A stretch of 64,000 nucleotides of DNA from CAZNPW01 sp964575185 (GTDB taxonomy: Bacteria > Pseudomonadota > Alphaproteobacteria > Rhodobacterales > Rhodobacteraceae), in NCBI GenBank assembly GCA_964575185.1, contig CAZNPW010000009.1, forward strand, positions 9,322 through 73,321, read 5' to 3'. Position numbers and translations under genes: made by a program. The notes beneath the pieces were generated by a model. The model saw only the letters and a program-made list of their open reading frames with translations, was not told the DNA's origin and did not search any database. Shown piece by piece: positions 57,328 through 64,000 of the stretch. Numbering within the stretch: the first letter of the stretch is position 1; every line of letters starts with the position of its first letter.

Positions 57328-58557
57328 ATGGTCAAGCGCACGCTGAACGAAAAGCTCGCGATCCTCGCCGACGCGGCGAAATACGACGCCTCCTGCGCCT
57401 CCTCGGGCGGCGACAGGCGCGGAAGCCGCGACGGCAAGGGGCTCGGCTCCACCACCGGCAGCGGCATCTGCCACGCCTACGCGCCGGACGGGCGCTGCAT
57501 CAGCCTGTTGAAGATCCTGATGACCAACGTCTGCATCTTCGACTGCGCCTACTGCATCAACCGCGCCTCCTCCGGCGTCGAACGCGCGCGCTTCACGGTC
57601 GAGGAGGTCGTGTCGCTGACGGTGGAGTTCTACCGCCGCAACTACATCGAGGGGCTGTTCCTGTCGTCGGGCATCATCCGGTCGCCCGACGACACCATGG
57701 CCGACATGGTGCGCATCGCCCAGACGCTGCGCGAGCGCGAGAGCTTCCGCGGCTACATCCACCTCAAGACCATCCCCGACGCCGACCCGCTGCTGGTGGA
57801 ACAGGCGGGCCGCTTCGCCGACCGCCTGTCGATCAACGTGGAACTGCCCACCGTGACCGCCATGGCGCAGCTCGCGCCCGAGAAAAGCCCGGCGCGCATC
57901 CGCCGCGCGATGGCCGACGTGACCGTCCTGCGCGAGGCCGCGCGCGAGGTCACGCACAAGGGCCGCCGCGCCACCCGCTTCGCGCCCGCGGGCCATTCGA
58001 CGCAGATGATCGTGGGGGCGGACGCGGCGACCGACGCGACGATCCTCGACAGCGCGTCGTCGATGTATGCGGGCTACCGCCTGAGCCGCGTCTACTACTC
58101 CGCCTTCTCGCCCATCCCCGACGCCAGCGCCAGGCTGCCCCTCGTCGCCCCGCCCTTGCTGCGCGAGCACCGCCTCTACCAGGCCGACTGGCTGATGCGC
58201 TTCTACGGCTTCGCGGCGAGCGAGATCGCGGGCAGGACCGGGATGCTCGACCTGAAGATGGACCCGAAACTCGCCTGGGCGCTGCAGAACCGCCAGGCCT
58301 TCCCCGTCGACGTCAACCGCGCGCCGAAGGAGGCGCTCTTGCGCGTGCCGGGGTTCGGGACGAAGACGGTGGACCGGCTGTTGACCGCCCGCCGTCACCG
58401 GACGCTGCGGTTCGAGGACCTTGCGGCGATGGGGGCGGTGATGGGGCGGGCCAAGGCCTTCATCCACGCGCCCGGCTGGACCCCCGCGGGAATGCTCGAC
58501 GACGCCCGGCTCGCGCAGCGCTTCGCGCCCCGGGCGGAACAGCTGGCGCTCTTCTGA
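57328..58557 (+). CDS. Putative DNA modification/repair radical SAM protein
   Basis: A 409-residue radical SAM protein. The cluster motif is CIFDCAYC (C69, C73, C76), with extra cysteines at C23, C48 and C57. The core includes FLSSGIIRSPDDTMADMVRI and YIHLKTIPDADPLLVEQAG. A C-terminal helix-hairpin-helix, VNRAPKEALLRVPGFGTKTV, suggests nucleic acid binding. This family is almost always next to UdgX and a DUF4130 domain, as here. The reaction is unknown; a role in DNA repair is proposed from context. The stop shares a base with the UdgX start. Confidence 0.88.
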   Translation: MVKRTLNEKLAILADAAKYDASCASSGGDRRGSRDGKGLGSTTGSGICHAYAPDGRCISLLKILMTNVCIFDCAYCINRASSGVERARFTVEEVVSLTVEFYRRNYIEGLFLSSGIIRSPDDTMADMVRIAQTLRERESFRGYIHLKTIPDADPLLVEQAGRFADRLSINVELPTVTAMAQLAPEKSPARIRRAMADVTVLREAAREVTHKGRRATRFAPAGHSTQMIVGADAATDATILDSASSMYAGYRLSRVYYSAFSPIPDASARLPLVAPPLLREHRLYQADWLMRFYGFAASEIAGRTGMLDLKMDPKLAWALQNRQAFPVDVNRAPKEALLRVPGFGTKTVDRLLTARRHRTLRFEDLAAMGAVMGRAKAFIHAPGWTPAGMLDDARLAQRFAPRAEQLALF

Positions 58558-59972
58558 TGCAGGTCGTGCTGCCCCTGATCGGGACGGTCGCCGCCTGGCG
58601 CGCGCAGGTCCGCAGGCTCGCGGCCCAAGGCGTGCCGCCCGAGGCGGTGACCTGGGCGGTGGGCGATGCCGCGCCCGACCTCTTCGCCGCCGCGCCCGCG
58701 ACGGGCACGCCCGTCCCCCTGCGGCTGTCGCGCGCGGCGGTCGACGGCCTCGAAACCGCGATGCTGCACGCCGAACCCACCCGCTTCGCGCAAGGCCACG
58801 CCGCCGTCCTGCGCCTCAGCCGCGGGCAGGCGCGCTGGGGCGACCGCAGCGACCCCGCGATCCGCCGCCTGCTCGCGATGGAAAAGGCCGTCCGCCGCGA
58901 CATCCACAAGATGCACGCCTTCGTCCGCTTCCGCGAAATCCCCCCGGCGCGCGGCAGCCGCCGCCGCTTCGCCGCCTGGTTCGAGCCGTCGCACCACATC
59001 GCCGAGGCGACCGGCCCCTTCTTCGCCAACCGCTTCGGCGACATGGACTGGGCCATCGCCACGCCCGAGGTGACGCTGGTGTTCGACGGCACGCTGCGCG
59101 TCGACCCCACCACCGCCCGGCCCCCCGCCGGACAGGATACGACCGAGGCCCTCTGGCGCACCTACTTCGCCGCGATCTTCAACCCTGCCCGGCTGAACGT
59201 CGCCGCCATGCAGGCGGAGATGCCGAAGAAATACTGGAAGAACCTGCCCGAGGCCGACCTCATCCCCGGCCTCATCGCCGGCGCCCCCGCCGCCGTGCAG
59301 GCGATGCGCGACCGCGCGCTGTCCGAGGCCCCGCCCGCCTTCCGCACCCGCGCCGCCCGCGCCCGCGCCGCGCTGGACGGCCCGCAGGCGGGCACGCTCG
59401 ACGCCGCGGCGGCCGAGGCCCGCGCCTGCACGCGCTGCCCCCTCCACGCCCCCGCCACCCAGACCGTCTGGGGCGAAGGCCCGCCCGACGCCCGCCTGAT
59501 GATCGTCGGCGAAGCCCCCGGCGACCAGGAGGACCTGCGCGGCCGCCCCTTCGTCGGCCCGGCGGGCCAGATGCTCGACAGCCTGATGGCCGAGACGGGC
59601 ATCCCGCGCGAAACGGTCTGGCTGACCAACGCCGTCAAGCACTTCCGCTTCAAGCCCGCCGGGCGCAGGCGGCTGCACGTCACCCCCGACCGCGACCACA
59701 TCGACCACTGCCGCTGGTGGCTCGACCTCGAGCGGCGGCTCGTCCGCCCGCGGGTGATCCTGGGGCTGGGCCGCACCGCGCTGGTCGCGCTCACGGGCGA
59801 CGGCGATGGGCTGACGCGGCGGGTGGGAAAGGTGGAGAGGCTCGACGACGGCACCACCTTCGTGCCGGCCTTCCACCCCTCCTACATCCTGCGCCTGCCG
59901 GACGACGCGGCGGCCACCGCCCGCGCCGCGCTGCGCGACGCGCTGGCCACCGCGCGGCACGAACTCGCATAG
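58557..59972 (+). CDS. udgX: DUF4130 domain fused to UdgX-type uracil-DNA glycosylase
   Basis: A 471-residue protein in two parts. Residues 1-255 match the SAM-associated DUF4130 domain (MEKAVRRDIHKMHAFVRFRE, FEPSHHIAEATGPFFANRFG). Residues about 275-471 are a family 4-like Fe-S UDG: ACTRCPL with cluster cysteines, motif A GEAPGDQEDLRGRPFVGPAG, NAVKHFRFKP, and HPSYILR. The loop GRRRLH (His374) corresponds to KRRIH in M. smegmatis UdgX, whose His becomes covalently linked to the abasic sugar after uracil removal. So this protein probably traps uracil-containing DNA irreversibly. It is coupled to the radical SAM gene. Confidence 0.9.
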   Translation: MQVVLPLIGTVAAWRAQVRRLAAQGVPPEAVTWAVGDAAPDLFAAAPATGTPVPLRLSRAAVDGLETAMLHAEPTRFAQGHAAVLRLSRGQARWGDRSDPAIRRLLAMEKAVRRDIHKMHAFVRFREIPPARGSRRRFAAWFEPSHHIAEATGPFFANRFGDMDWAIATPEVTLVFDGTLRVDPTTARPPAGQDTTEALWRTYFAAIFNPARLNVAAMQAEMPKKYWKNLPEADLIPGLIAGAPAAVQAMRDRALSEAPPAFRTRAARARAALDGPQAGTLDAAAAEARACTRCPLHAPATQTVWGEGPPDARLMIVGEAPGDQEDLRGRPFVGPAGQMLDSLMAETGIPRETVWLTNAVKHFRFKPAGRRRLHVTPDRDHIDHCRWWLDLERRLVRPRVILGLGRTALVALTGDGDGLTRRVGKVERLDDGTTFVPAFHPSYILRLPDDAAATARAALRDALATARHELA

Positions 59973-60028
59973 GCGCCGCTCCCGCCGCGGCGGCGTCCGC
60001 GCCGTGACCCTATGCTCGCGCGCGCAGG

Positions 60029-60556
60029 CTAGACGATGCTCTGCCCGCCGAGCTTGTCGATCAGCGCCTGCCGCGCGCGGTTGATCCGGCTCTTCACCGT
60101 GCCGATGTTGCAGCCGAGGATCTGCGCCGCGTTCTCGTAGCTTTCCCCGATCATCGTCACCAGCACCAGCGTCTCGCGGTAATGGACCGGCAGGTCCAGC
60201 ATCGCCTCCATCACCTCGGAGTAGGTGACGACCCACTCCTGGTTCGGGGCCATCGCCGGGGTGCCCGCGACGCAGTCGGTCGCGCCGGTCGTCTCGCGCC
60301 CCGCCTTGCGCTGGCGCGAGTAGAAGGCGTTGCGCATGATCGTGAACAGCCAGGCGCGCATCATCGTGCCGGGGGTGAACTTGTCGAAGTTGGCGATCGC
60401 CCGCGTCAGCGTCTCCTGCACCAGATCGTCGGCATCGGTCACGTTGCGCGTCAGCGCCCGCGCAAAGGCGCGCAGCTCCGGGATCAGGGACAGAAGCTCT
60501 TTCTCGCCGGCGGGCACCTTTTCTGCCGGCAGGACGGTATCGGGCATCAGCGTCAC
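60029..60556 (-). CDS. ecfG: EcfG-type (ECF15) general stress sigma factor
   Basis: A 175-residue ECF sigma factor. Region 2 is ELRAFARALTRNVTDADDLV with AIANFDKFTPGTMMRAWLFT and IMRNAFYSRQRKAGRE, very close to RpoE2/EcfG. Region 4 is LDLPVHYRETLVLVTMIGES and ILGCNIGTVKSRINRARQAL. The GTG start at 60556 has AGGAG seven bases upstream; ATG at 60547 is an alternative. An exact copy of its own promoter type lies 28-52 bases upstream, so it is autoregulated. In this system NepR holds the sigma factor until PhyR releases it; no phyR gene is in the window, which is unusual because it is normally adjacent. Confidence 0.9.
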   Translation of the reverse strand: MTLMPDTVLPAEKVPAGEKELLSLIPELRAFARALTRNVTDADDLVQETLTRAIANFDKFTPGTMMRAWLFTIMRNAFYSRQRKAGRETTGATDCVAGTPAMAPNQEWVVTYSEVMEAMLDLPVHYRETLVLVTMIGESYENAAQILGCNIGTVKSRINRARQALIDKLGGQSIV

Positions 60557-60583
60557 CAGGAATCTCCTCGCATCAGGTCACGA

Positions 60584-60608
60584 AACGCGAACCACGGACC
60601 GGCGTTCC
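60584..60608 (-). promoter_or_regulatory. EcfG-type autoregulatory promoter of ecfG
   Basis: On the minus strand GGAAC (60608-60604), 16 bases, CGTT (60587-60584), an exact match. CGTT ends 28 bases before the GTG start at 60556. Confidence 0.8.
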
Positions 60609-60668
60609 CTCTGGCCGCGCCGCAGGCCCCGACCGGCAGGATTACGCCAAAGGCTAGGGCCGCTGCCC

Positions 60669-60694
60669 GGAACAGGCGCGCCGCCGCCCGCGTT
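60669..60694 (+). promoter_or_regulatory. EcfG-type promoter of the acidic small protein gene
   Basis: GGAAC (60669-60673), 17 bases, CGTT (60691-60694). Divergent from the ecfG promoter, with 60 bases between the two -35 elements. The start codon is 50 bases downstream. Confidence 0.75.
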
Positions 60695-60743
60695 TCCCTG
60701 CGGCACGGGCCCGCGTGCCCGCCTTTGGATCGGAGTGACGCAC

Positions 60744-61022
60744 ATGACAGACCAGACCGACACGCCCGCCGGTGCGGGCCAGGCGATCGACGACACCTGG
60801 AACCGCCTGCGCACGCAGGATCGGGGCGGCACGGGTCAGGGCGGCGGGATCGCCGACGATCCGGTCCGCCGCGGGATCATCGAGGACGACATTCCCCAGC
60901 CCGCGGTATCGGACGACGACGACCTCGACAACGACATCGACACCGACATCCCGGACGACGACGACGAGGAGATCGGCCACGACCTTCCGCCGCTCGACAC
61001 GTCGCGCCCGGTGATGCTGTAG
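60744..61022 (+). CDS. Small acidic hypothetical protein, stress-induced
   Basis: A 92-residue hydrophilic protein. GGAG eight bases before the ATG supports the start. The middle is a run of aspartates (SDDDDLDNDIDTDIPDDDDE), the whole is very acidic and probably disordered. No family recognised. The divergent position next to ecfG and the EcfG-type promoter make it a likely member of the stress regulon. A perfect palindrome terminator follows. Confidence 0.75.
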   Translation: MTDQTDTPAGAGQAIDDTWNRLRTQDRGGTGQGGGIADDPVRRGIIEDDIPQPAVSDDDDLDNDIDTDIPDDDDEEIGHDLPPLDTSRPVML

Positions 61023-61030
61023 CACACGGG

Positions 61031-61054
61031 AAGGGCGGCCCGCGGGCCGCCCTT
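61031..61054. terminator. Bidirectional terminator palindrome
   Basis: A perfect 24-base palindrome (AAGGGCGGCCCG and its complement) followed by T residues on the plus strand and preceded by A residues matching the minus-strand exit. It separates the convergent acidic-protein and DUF2934 genes. Confidence 0.8.
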
Positions 61055-61061
61055 TCCGCCG

Positions 61062-61292
61062 TCAGGCCCTGCGACGGCGGGCCGGGGCGTCGGCCAGCGA
61101 CGAGGCCTGGGGACCGGCGGTGATGACGCCGTTGCCGTCCTCGCCCTCGGTATCCTCGCCGTGGGCCAGGACGTTCAGCTCGCGCTCGGCCTCGAGCCAG
61201 CAGGCCTCGGCCTGCCCCTCGGGGCAGCCCGCCGCCTGCCACAGGGCATAGGCCCGGGCGCGGATCGTTTCGGTATCGGCGGAATGGTGCAT
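61062..61292 (-). CDS. DUF2934 family small protein
   Basis: A 76-residue protein starting MHHSADTETIRARAYALWQA. The motif IRARAYALWQAAGCPEGQ followed by ACWLEAERELN is the DUF2934 signature. GAGGAG eight bases upstream supports ATG at 61292. The C-terminus ends in an Arg-rich tail. Function unknown; members are common in stress regulons of alphaproteobacteria. An exact EcfG promoter stands 36 bases upstream. Confidence 0.85.
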   Translation of the reverse strand: MHHSADTETIRARAYALWQAAGCPEGQAEACWLEAERELNVLAHGEDTEGEDGNGVITAGPQASSLADAPARRRRA

Positions 61293-61327
61293 CGGCGTGC
61301 TCCTCTGGCAGACGGGACCGGTTCCCG

Positions 61328-61352
61328 AACGCGCCATGACCGGAAATGTTCC
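61328..61352 (-). promoter_or_regulatory. EcfG-type promoter of the DUF2934 gene
   Basis: On the minus strand GGAAC (61352-61348), 16 bases, CGTT (61331-61328). An exact match, back to back with the BON-gene promoter, with 13 bases between their -35 elements. Confidence 0.78.
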
Positions 61353-61365
61353 CGCGCGCCGCCAC

Positions 61366-61390
61366 GGAACAAACCAAGCGAACCGCGGTT
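61366..61390 (+). promoter_or_regulatory. EcfG-type promoter of the BON-domain gene
   Basis: GGAAC (61366-61370), 16 bases, GGTT (61387-61390), i.e. GTT at a 17-base spacing, one mismatch in the first -10 base. It lies 42 bases before the ATG at 61432. Confidence 0.6.
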
Positions 61391-61431
61391 GTGTCGATGT
61401 GCGCACCGCGCAGGCAATCAAGGAGCATATC

Positions 61432-62786
61432 ATGGCATCGCACCGACATGACGATGACCGCTACGGCCGGGGCAACGACTGGGACCGCGACAACGACCGC
61501 GAACGGATGTCGCGGAACTGGGACGACGGCGGCAGCCAGGACCGGCGCGGCGGCATGAACCCGCAGCGCCACGGCCATGGCGACCACGACCGCGGCTACG
61601 GCCAGTCGGATCAGGGCCAGGGCGGCTACGGGCAGGGCGGCTACGGGCAGGGTGGCTACGGGCAGGGAGGCTACGGGCAGGGAGGCCAGGGCTACGGACG
61701 GTCCGACTACGGCCCGTCGCGCCAGTCGAACTACGGCCAGTCGGGCTACGGCCAGTCGGGCTATGGCCAGGGCCAGGGCGGCTACGGCCAGTCCGGTCAG
61801 CCCAGCTACGGCCAGCCCGGCTACGGCCAGTCGAACTACGGCCAGTCGGGCTACGGCCAGTCGGGCTACGGCCAGTCGGGCTACGGCCAGNNNNNNNNNN
61901 NNNNNNNNNNNNNNNNNNNNNNNNNNNNNNNNNNNNNNNNNNNNNNNNNNNNNNNNNNNNNNNNNNNNNNNNNNNNNNNNNNNNNNNNNNCTACGGCCAG
62001 TCGGGCTACGGCCAGTCGGGCTACGGCCAGTCGGGCTACGGCCAGGGTGGCCAAGGCAGCTACGGCCAGGGTTACGGCCAGTCCGGGCCGGGTGACTACG
62101 GCCAGTCGGGCGGCTACGGCAGCGGGACCTTCGGGGCCGGCGGGGCGTTCCAGTCCTCGCACGGGGCCGGGCAGCCGTCCTACGAACGCGGCGGCTACCA
62201 GGGCTACAGCCGCGACACGGGCTCGCGCGGCTACGGCCAGTCGGGCTACGGCGGCGGCTACGGTGCGCCGCAGGGCCGGGGCGACCAGCGCGGCTTCATG
62301 GAACGCGCGGGCGACGAGATCGCCTCGTGGTTCGGCGATGACGAGGCCCGGCGCCGCCGCGACCAGGACAATCGCGGCAAGGGTCCCAAGGGCTACACCC
62401 GGTCCGACGACCGCATCCGCGACGACATCAACGACCGGCTGTCGGATGACTGGCAGATCGACGCCAGCAACATCGAGGTGAAGGTCGACAAGGGCGAGGT
62501 CACCCTGACGGGCGAGGTCAGCGCGCGGCAGGCCAAGCGCCGCGCCGAGGATGTCGCCGAGGAGATTCCGGGCGTCAGGCACGTCCAGAACAACCTCCGC
62601 GTCAGCGGCCAGTCGTCGGGCATGTCCGGTTCCGGCATGGGCAGCGGTTCCGACAGCACCCCGTCGGCGAGCGGTGGCACCACGGGCACCTCGTCGCACG
62701 GCTCCGCCAGCGGCGCGGCCACCGGCACGACGGCCGAGCACACCTCGGCCAAAACCTCCGGGGCGCGGTCCTCGGCCGGGATCTGA
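61432..62786 (+). CDS. BON-domain protein with a [G/S]YGQ prion-like tract (interrupted by an assembly gap)
   Basis: ATG at 61432 follows AGGAG. The N-terminus (about 45 residues) is rich in Asp, Arg and His (MASHRHDDDRYGRGNDWDRD). Next is a low-complexity region of GYGQ and SGYGQ repeats containing 100 N. After it come GDEIASWFGDDEARRRRDQD and GPKGYTRSDDRIRDDINDRL leading into one BON domain (DASNIEVKVDKGEVTLTGEV, RAEDVAEEIPGVRHVQNNLR), then a Ser/Thr/Gly tail. The frame before the gap differs by one from that after it, because 100 N is a placeholder. No signal peptide. BON domains bind membranes or polysaccharides. Likely stress-induced. The YGQ tract resembles the FUS/EWS type. Confidence 0.8.
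61606..62055 (+). repeat. In-frame short tandem repeats encoding GYGQ and SGYGQ
   Basis: First four 12-base units (GGCTACGGGCAG) from 61623, then mainly 15-base units (TCGGGCTACGGCCAG) from about 61725 to the gap and from 61991 to about 62045. High identity between units explains the failed assembly and predicts length variation between strains. Confidence 0.9.
61891..61990. other. Assembly gap of 100 N inside the repeat
   Basis: Exactly 100 N replace part of the repeat. The codon phase on the two sides means the true missing length must leave remainder 2 on division by 3. For perfect 15-base units it would be 5 plus a multiple of 15 bases. The number of repeats is therefore unknown. Confidence 0.97.
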
Positions 62787-62803
62787 CCGGACCGCATCCT
62801 GCA

Positions 62804-62827
62804 GCAGGGCCGCCGCGGCGGCCCTGC
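62804..62827 (+). terminator. Palindromic terminator after the BON gene
   Basis: A perfect 24-base palindrome (GCAGGGCCGCCG and its complement) followed by CCTTTT. It lies 18 bases after the BON stop and should end the stress transcript. Confidence 0.8.
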
Positions 62828-62857
62828 CCTTTTCGCACCGACCGGAAGGAAACGGCC

Positions 62858-63085
62858 ATGTCGGCCCCCCGCACCAACATCGAGACCGAGAAACGCCGCC
62901 ACCGCGGCCCGCTGATCGGCATGGCGCTGGTCGTCGTGTTCGGACTGGCCCTGCTGACCTGGTGGCTGATGGAGCAGGTCGGCAACGCCGAAAACCCCGG
63001 GACACCCACCACCGGCGAAACCGCGGCCGAGATGCCCGGCACCGACACGCCGCCCCCCGTCCCGCCCGCGCAGCTCGCCGACTAG
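62858..63085 (+). CDS. Small single-pass membrane protein
   Basis: A 75-residue protein: a basic N-terminus (MSAPRTNIETEKRRHRGPLI), one helix GMALVVVFGLALLTWWLMEQ at about residues 21-40, then a Pro/Thr-rich acidic tail. GGAAGGAAA precedes the ATG. Topology is probably N-in. No family recognised. It follows the BON gene after a terminator; no EcfG-type promoter is seen before it. Confidence 0.7.
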   Translation: MSAPRTNIETEKRRHRGPLIGMALVVVFGLALLTWWLMEQVGNAENPGTPTTGETAAEMPGTDTPPPVPPAQLAD

Positions 63086-63138
63086 CCGGGCGACCGCCTG
63101 CGCCCCGCGGGCGGCCCGACCGGGCCGCGCCGGGGCGT

Positions 63139-64000
63139 CTACCCGTGCGCCCCCCACGGTCCGTGCCTGCCCGGCCGCCCGTCGTTGCGGTCGAACCCGT
63201 GCGCGCCGAAGAAGTCGCGCTGCGCCTGGATCATGTTCGCCGTCCCCCGCGCGGTGCGCATCATGTCGAACCACGCCAGCCCCGCCGATAGCGCGGGCAC
63301 CGCGTGGCCCGCCGTCACCGCCGCGGCGACGACCGCCCGCAGCGCGCCGTGGCTGCGTTTCAGATGCGCCGCGAAGACCGGCGCGAGGATCAGGTAGCGC
63401 GCCGGGTCCTCCTCCAGCGCGCCCGCCATGTCGTTCAGCATGGCGGACCGGATGATGCAGCCCGCGCGCCAGACCCGCGCCACCTCGGGCAGCGGCACGC
63501 CCCAGGAAAACGCCTTGGACGCCGCGTTCAGCATGTCGAAGCCCTGCGCATAGCACAGGATCTTGCCCGCGATCAGCGCCTGCTCCAGCTCGGCGATGGT
63601 CACCGCGCCGGTCCGCTGCGGCCCCGCGCCGAACATCGCCTGCCCGGCCGACCGCGCGTGCAGCCGCGCGCTGACGTTGCGCGCGGCGACCGCGGCCTCG
63701 ATCACCGGGACCGGCGCGCCCAGGTGCTGCGCCTCGATCGCGGTCCAGCGCCCGGTGCCCTTCTGCCCCGCGCTGTCGAGGATGACGTCGAGCATCGCGC
63801 CCCCGGTCAGCGGATCGGTGGCCTTCGCCACCGCCTCGGCGATCTCGATCAGGTAGCTGCGCAGCACGCCCGCGTTCCACTGCCCGAACACCGGCGCGAT
63901 GGCGGCGGCCGACATGCCCAGGCCGTCGCGCATGATCCCGTAGACCTCGGCGATCATCTGCATGTCGGCGTATTCGATGCCGTTGTGGACCGTCTTGACG
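63139..64000 (-). CDS. gnd: 6-phosphogluconate dehydrogenase, decarboxylating (partial, N-terminus off the right edge)
   Basis: The visible 286 residues begin KTVHNGIEYADMQMIAEVYG, the Gnd signature with the substrate-binding His-Asn. GQKGTGRWTAIEAQHLGAPV supplies the KGTG motif, and AGCIIRSAMLNDMAGALEED lies in the all-helical C-terminal domain. The C-terminal end RNDGRPGRHGPWGAHG is a little extended. It oxidises 6-phosphogluconate to ribulose 5-phosphate, CO2 and NADPH. The N-terminal coenzyme domain is outside the window. No link to the stress genes is visible. Confidence 0.94.
   Translation of the reverse strand, partial: VKTVHNGIEYADMQMIAEVYGIMRDGLGMSAAAIAPVFGQWNAGVLRSYLIEIAEAVAKATDPLTGGAMLDVILDSAGQKGTGRWTAIEAQHLGAPVPVIEAAVAARNVSARLHARSAGQAMFGAGPQRTGAVTIAELEQALIAGKILCYAQGFDMLNAASKAFSWGVPLPEVARVWRAGCIIRSAMLNDMAGALEEDPARYLILAPVFAAHLKRSHGALRAVVAAAVTAGHAVPALSAGLAWFDMMRTARGTANMIQAQRDFFGAHGFDRNDGRPGRHGPWGAHG

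Noticed and set aside
61623..62045. Tandem repeats as a CRISPR array or minisatellite outside genes
   Set aside because: Units are 12 or 15 bases, in frame with an open reading frame and encode GYGQ; no spacers.

Overview
The window is a very GC-rich (about 70%) alphaproteobacterial chromosome segment, most likely from the Rhodobacteraceae. Supporting signs are a ChvE/GguAB sugar operon with a divergent GbpR-type regulator, an EcfG-type (ECF15) sigma factor with its typical promoters, a PlcP/Agt lipid-remodelling pair and tight ATGA-coupled operons. No rRNA, tRNA, CRISPR array or insertion sequence was seen. Both ends cut genes: a GT4 glycosyltransferase on the left and a 6-phosphogluconate dehydrogenase on the right.

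Layout. 1-2.8 kb: two glycosyltransferases. 2.9-10.5 kb: chvE-gguA-gguB-gguC plus a sugar-acid dehydratase, an import and oxidative pentose route, with gbpR divergent. 10.6-14.6 kb: LolD/FtsX-like ABC transporter with an AttH-like periplasmic protein. 14.7-16.4 kb: DUF1345 membrane protein, Lrp regulator and Rrf2 regulator. 16.5-20.3 kb: sulfate ABC operon behind an IscR-like operator. 20.3-23.6 kb: a phosphate-starvation lipid operon (metallophosphoesterase, GT21, DedA, GT2) behind tandem Pho-box-like repeats. 23.8-26.9 kb: hybrid histidine kinase. 27-43 kb: a general-stress block. 43.3-52.4 kb: an eleven-gene catabolic/transport operon (acetoin-dehydrogenase-like E1/E2, VOC protein, diaminopropionate ammonia-lyase, amino-acid ABC transporter, Gfo/Idh protein, HbpS-like protein, TSUP transporter) with a divergent Lrp regulator. 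53-57 kb: two SDRs, an M20 hydrolase and a gamma-glutamyltransferase-like protein. 57.3-60 kb: radical SAM protein plus UdgX. 60-63 kb: ecfG and small stress proteins.

The main result is that many of these genes share one promoter type. Close matches to the EcfG promoter (GGAAC, 16-17 bases, CGTT) lie just upstream of ecfG itself, a small NepR-like gene, a hydrolase-SRPBCC fusion plus alcohol dehydrogenase, a PQQ-dehydrogenase operon, a YdeP/FdhF-like molybdoenzyme, an acidic small protein, a DUF2934 protein and a BON-domain protein. A weaker one precedes ku-ligD. The stress block therefore seems to combine DNA end joining, detoxification and a short respiratory chain in which a PQQ dehydrogenase could feed a haem-copper oxidase whose subunit II has lost its CuA ligands, suggesting a quinol oxidase.

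The BON protein carries a long [G/S]YGQ low-complexity tract like the prion-like domain of FUS. The assembly breaks inside it (100 N), so its true length is unknown.

Functions are inferred from motifs read by eye, with no database search. No stretch longer than about 210 bases lacks a gene. The longest gaps (23559-23766, 26932-27130, 60557-60743) hold the regulatory elements listed.
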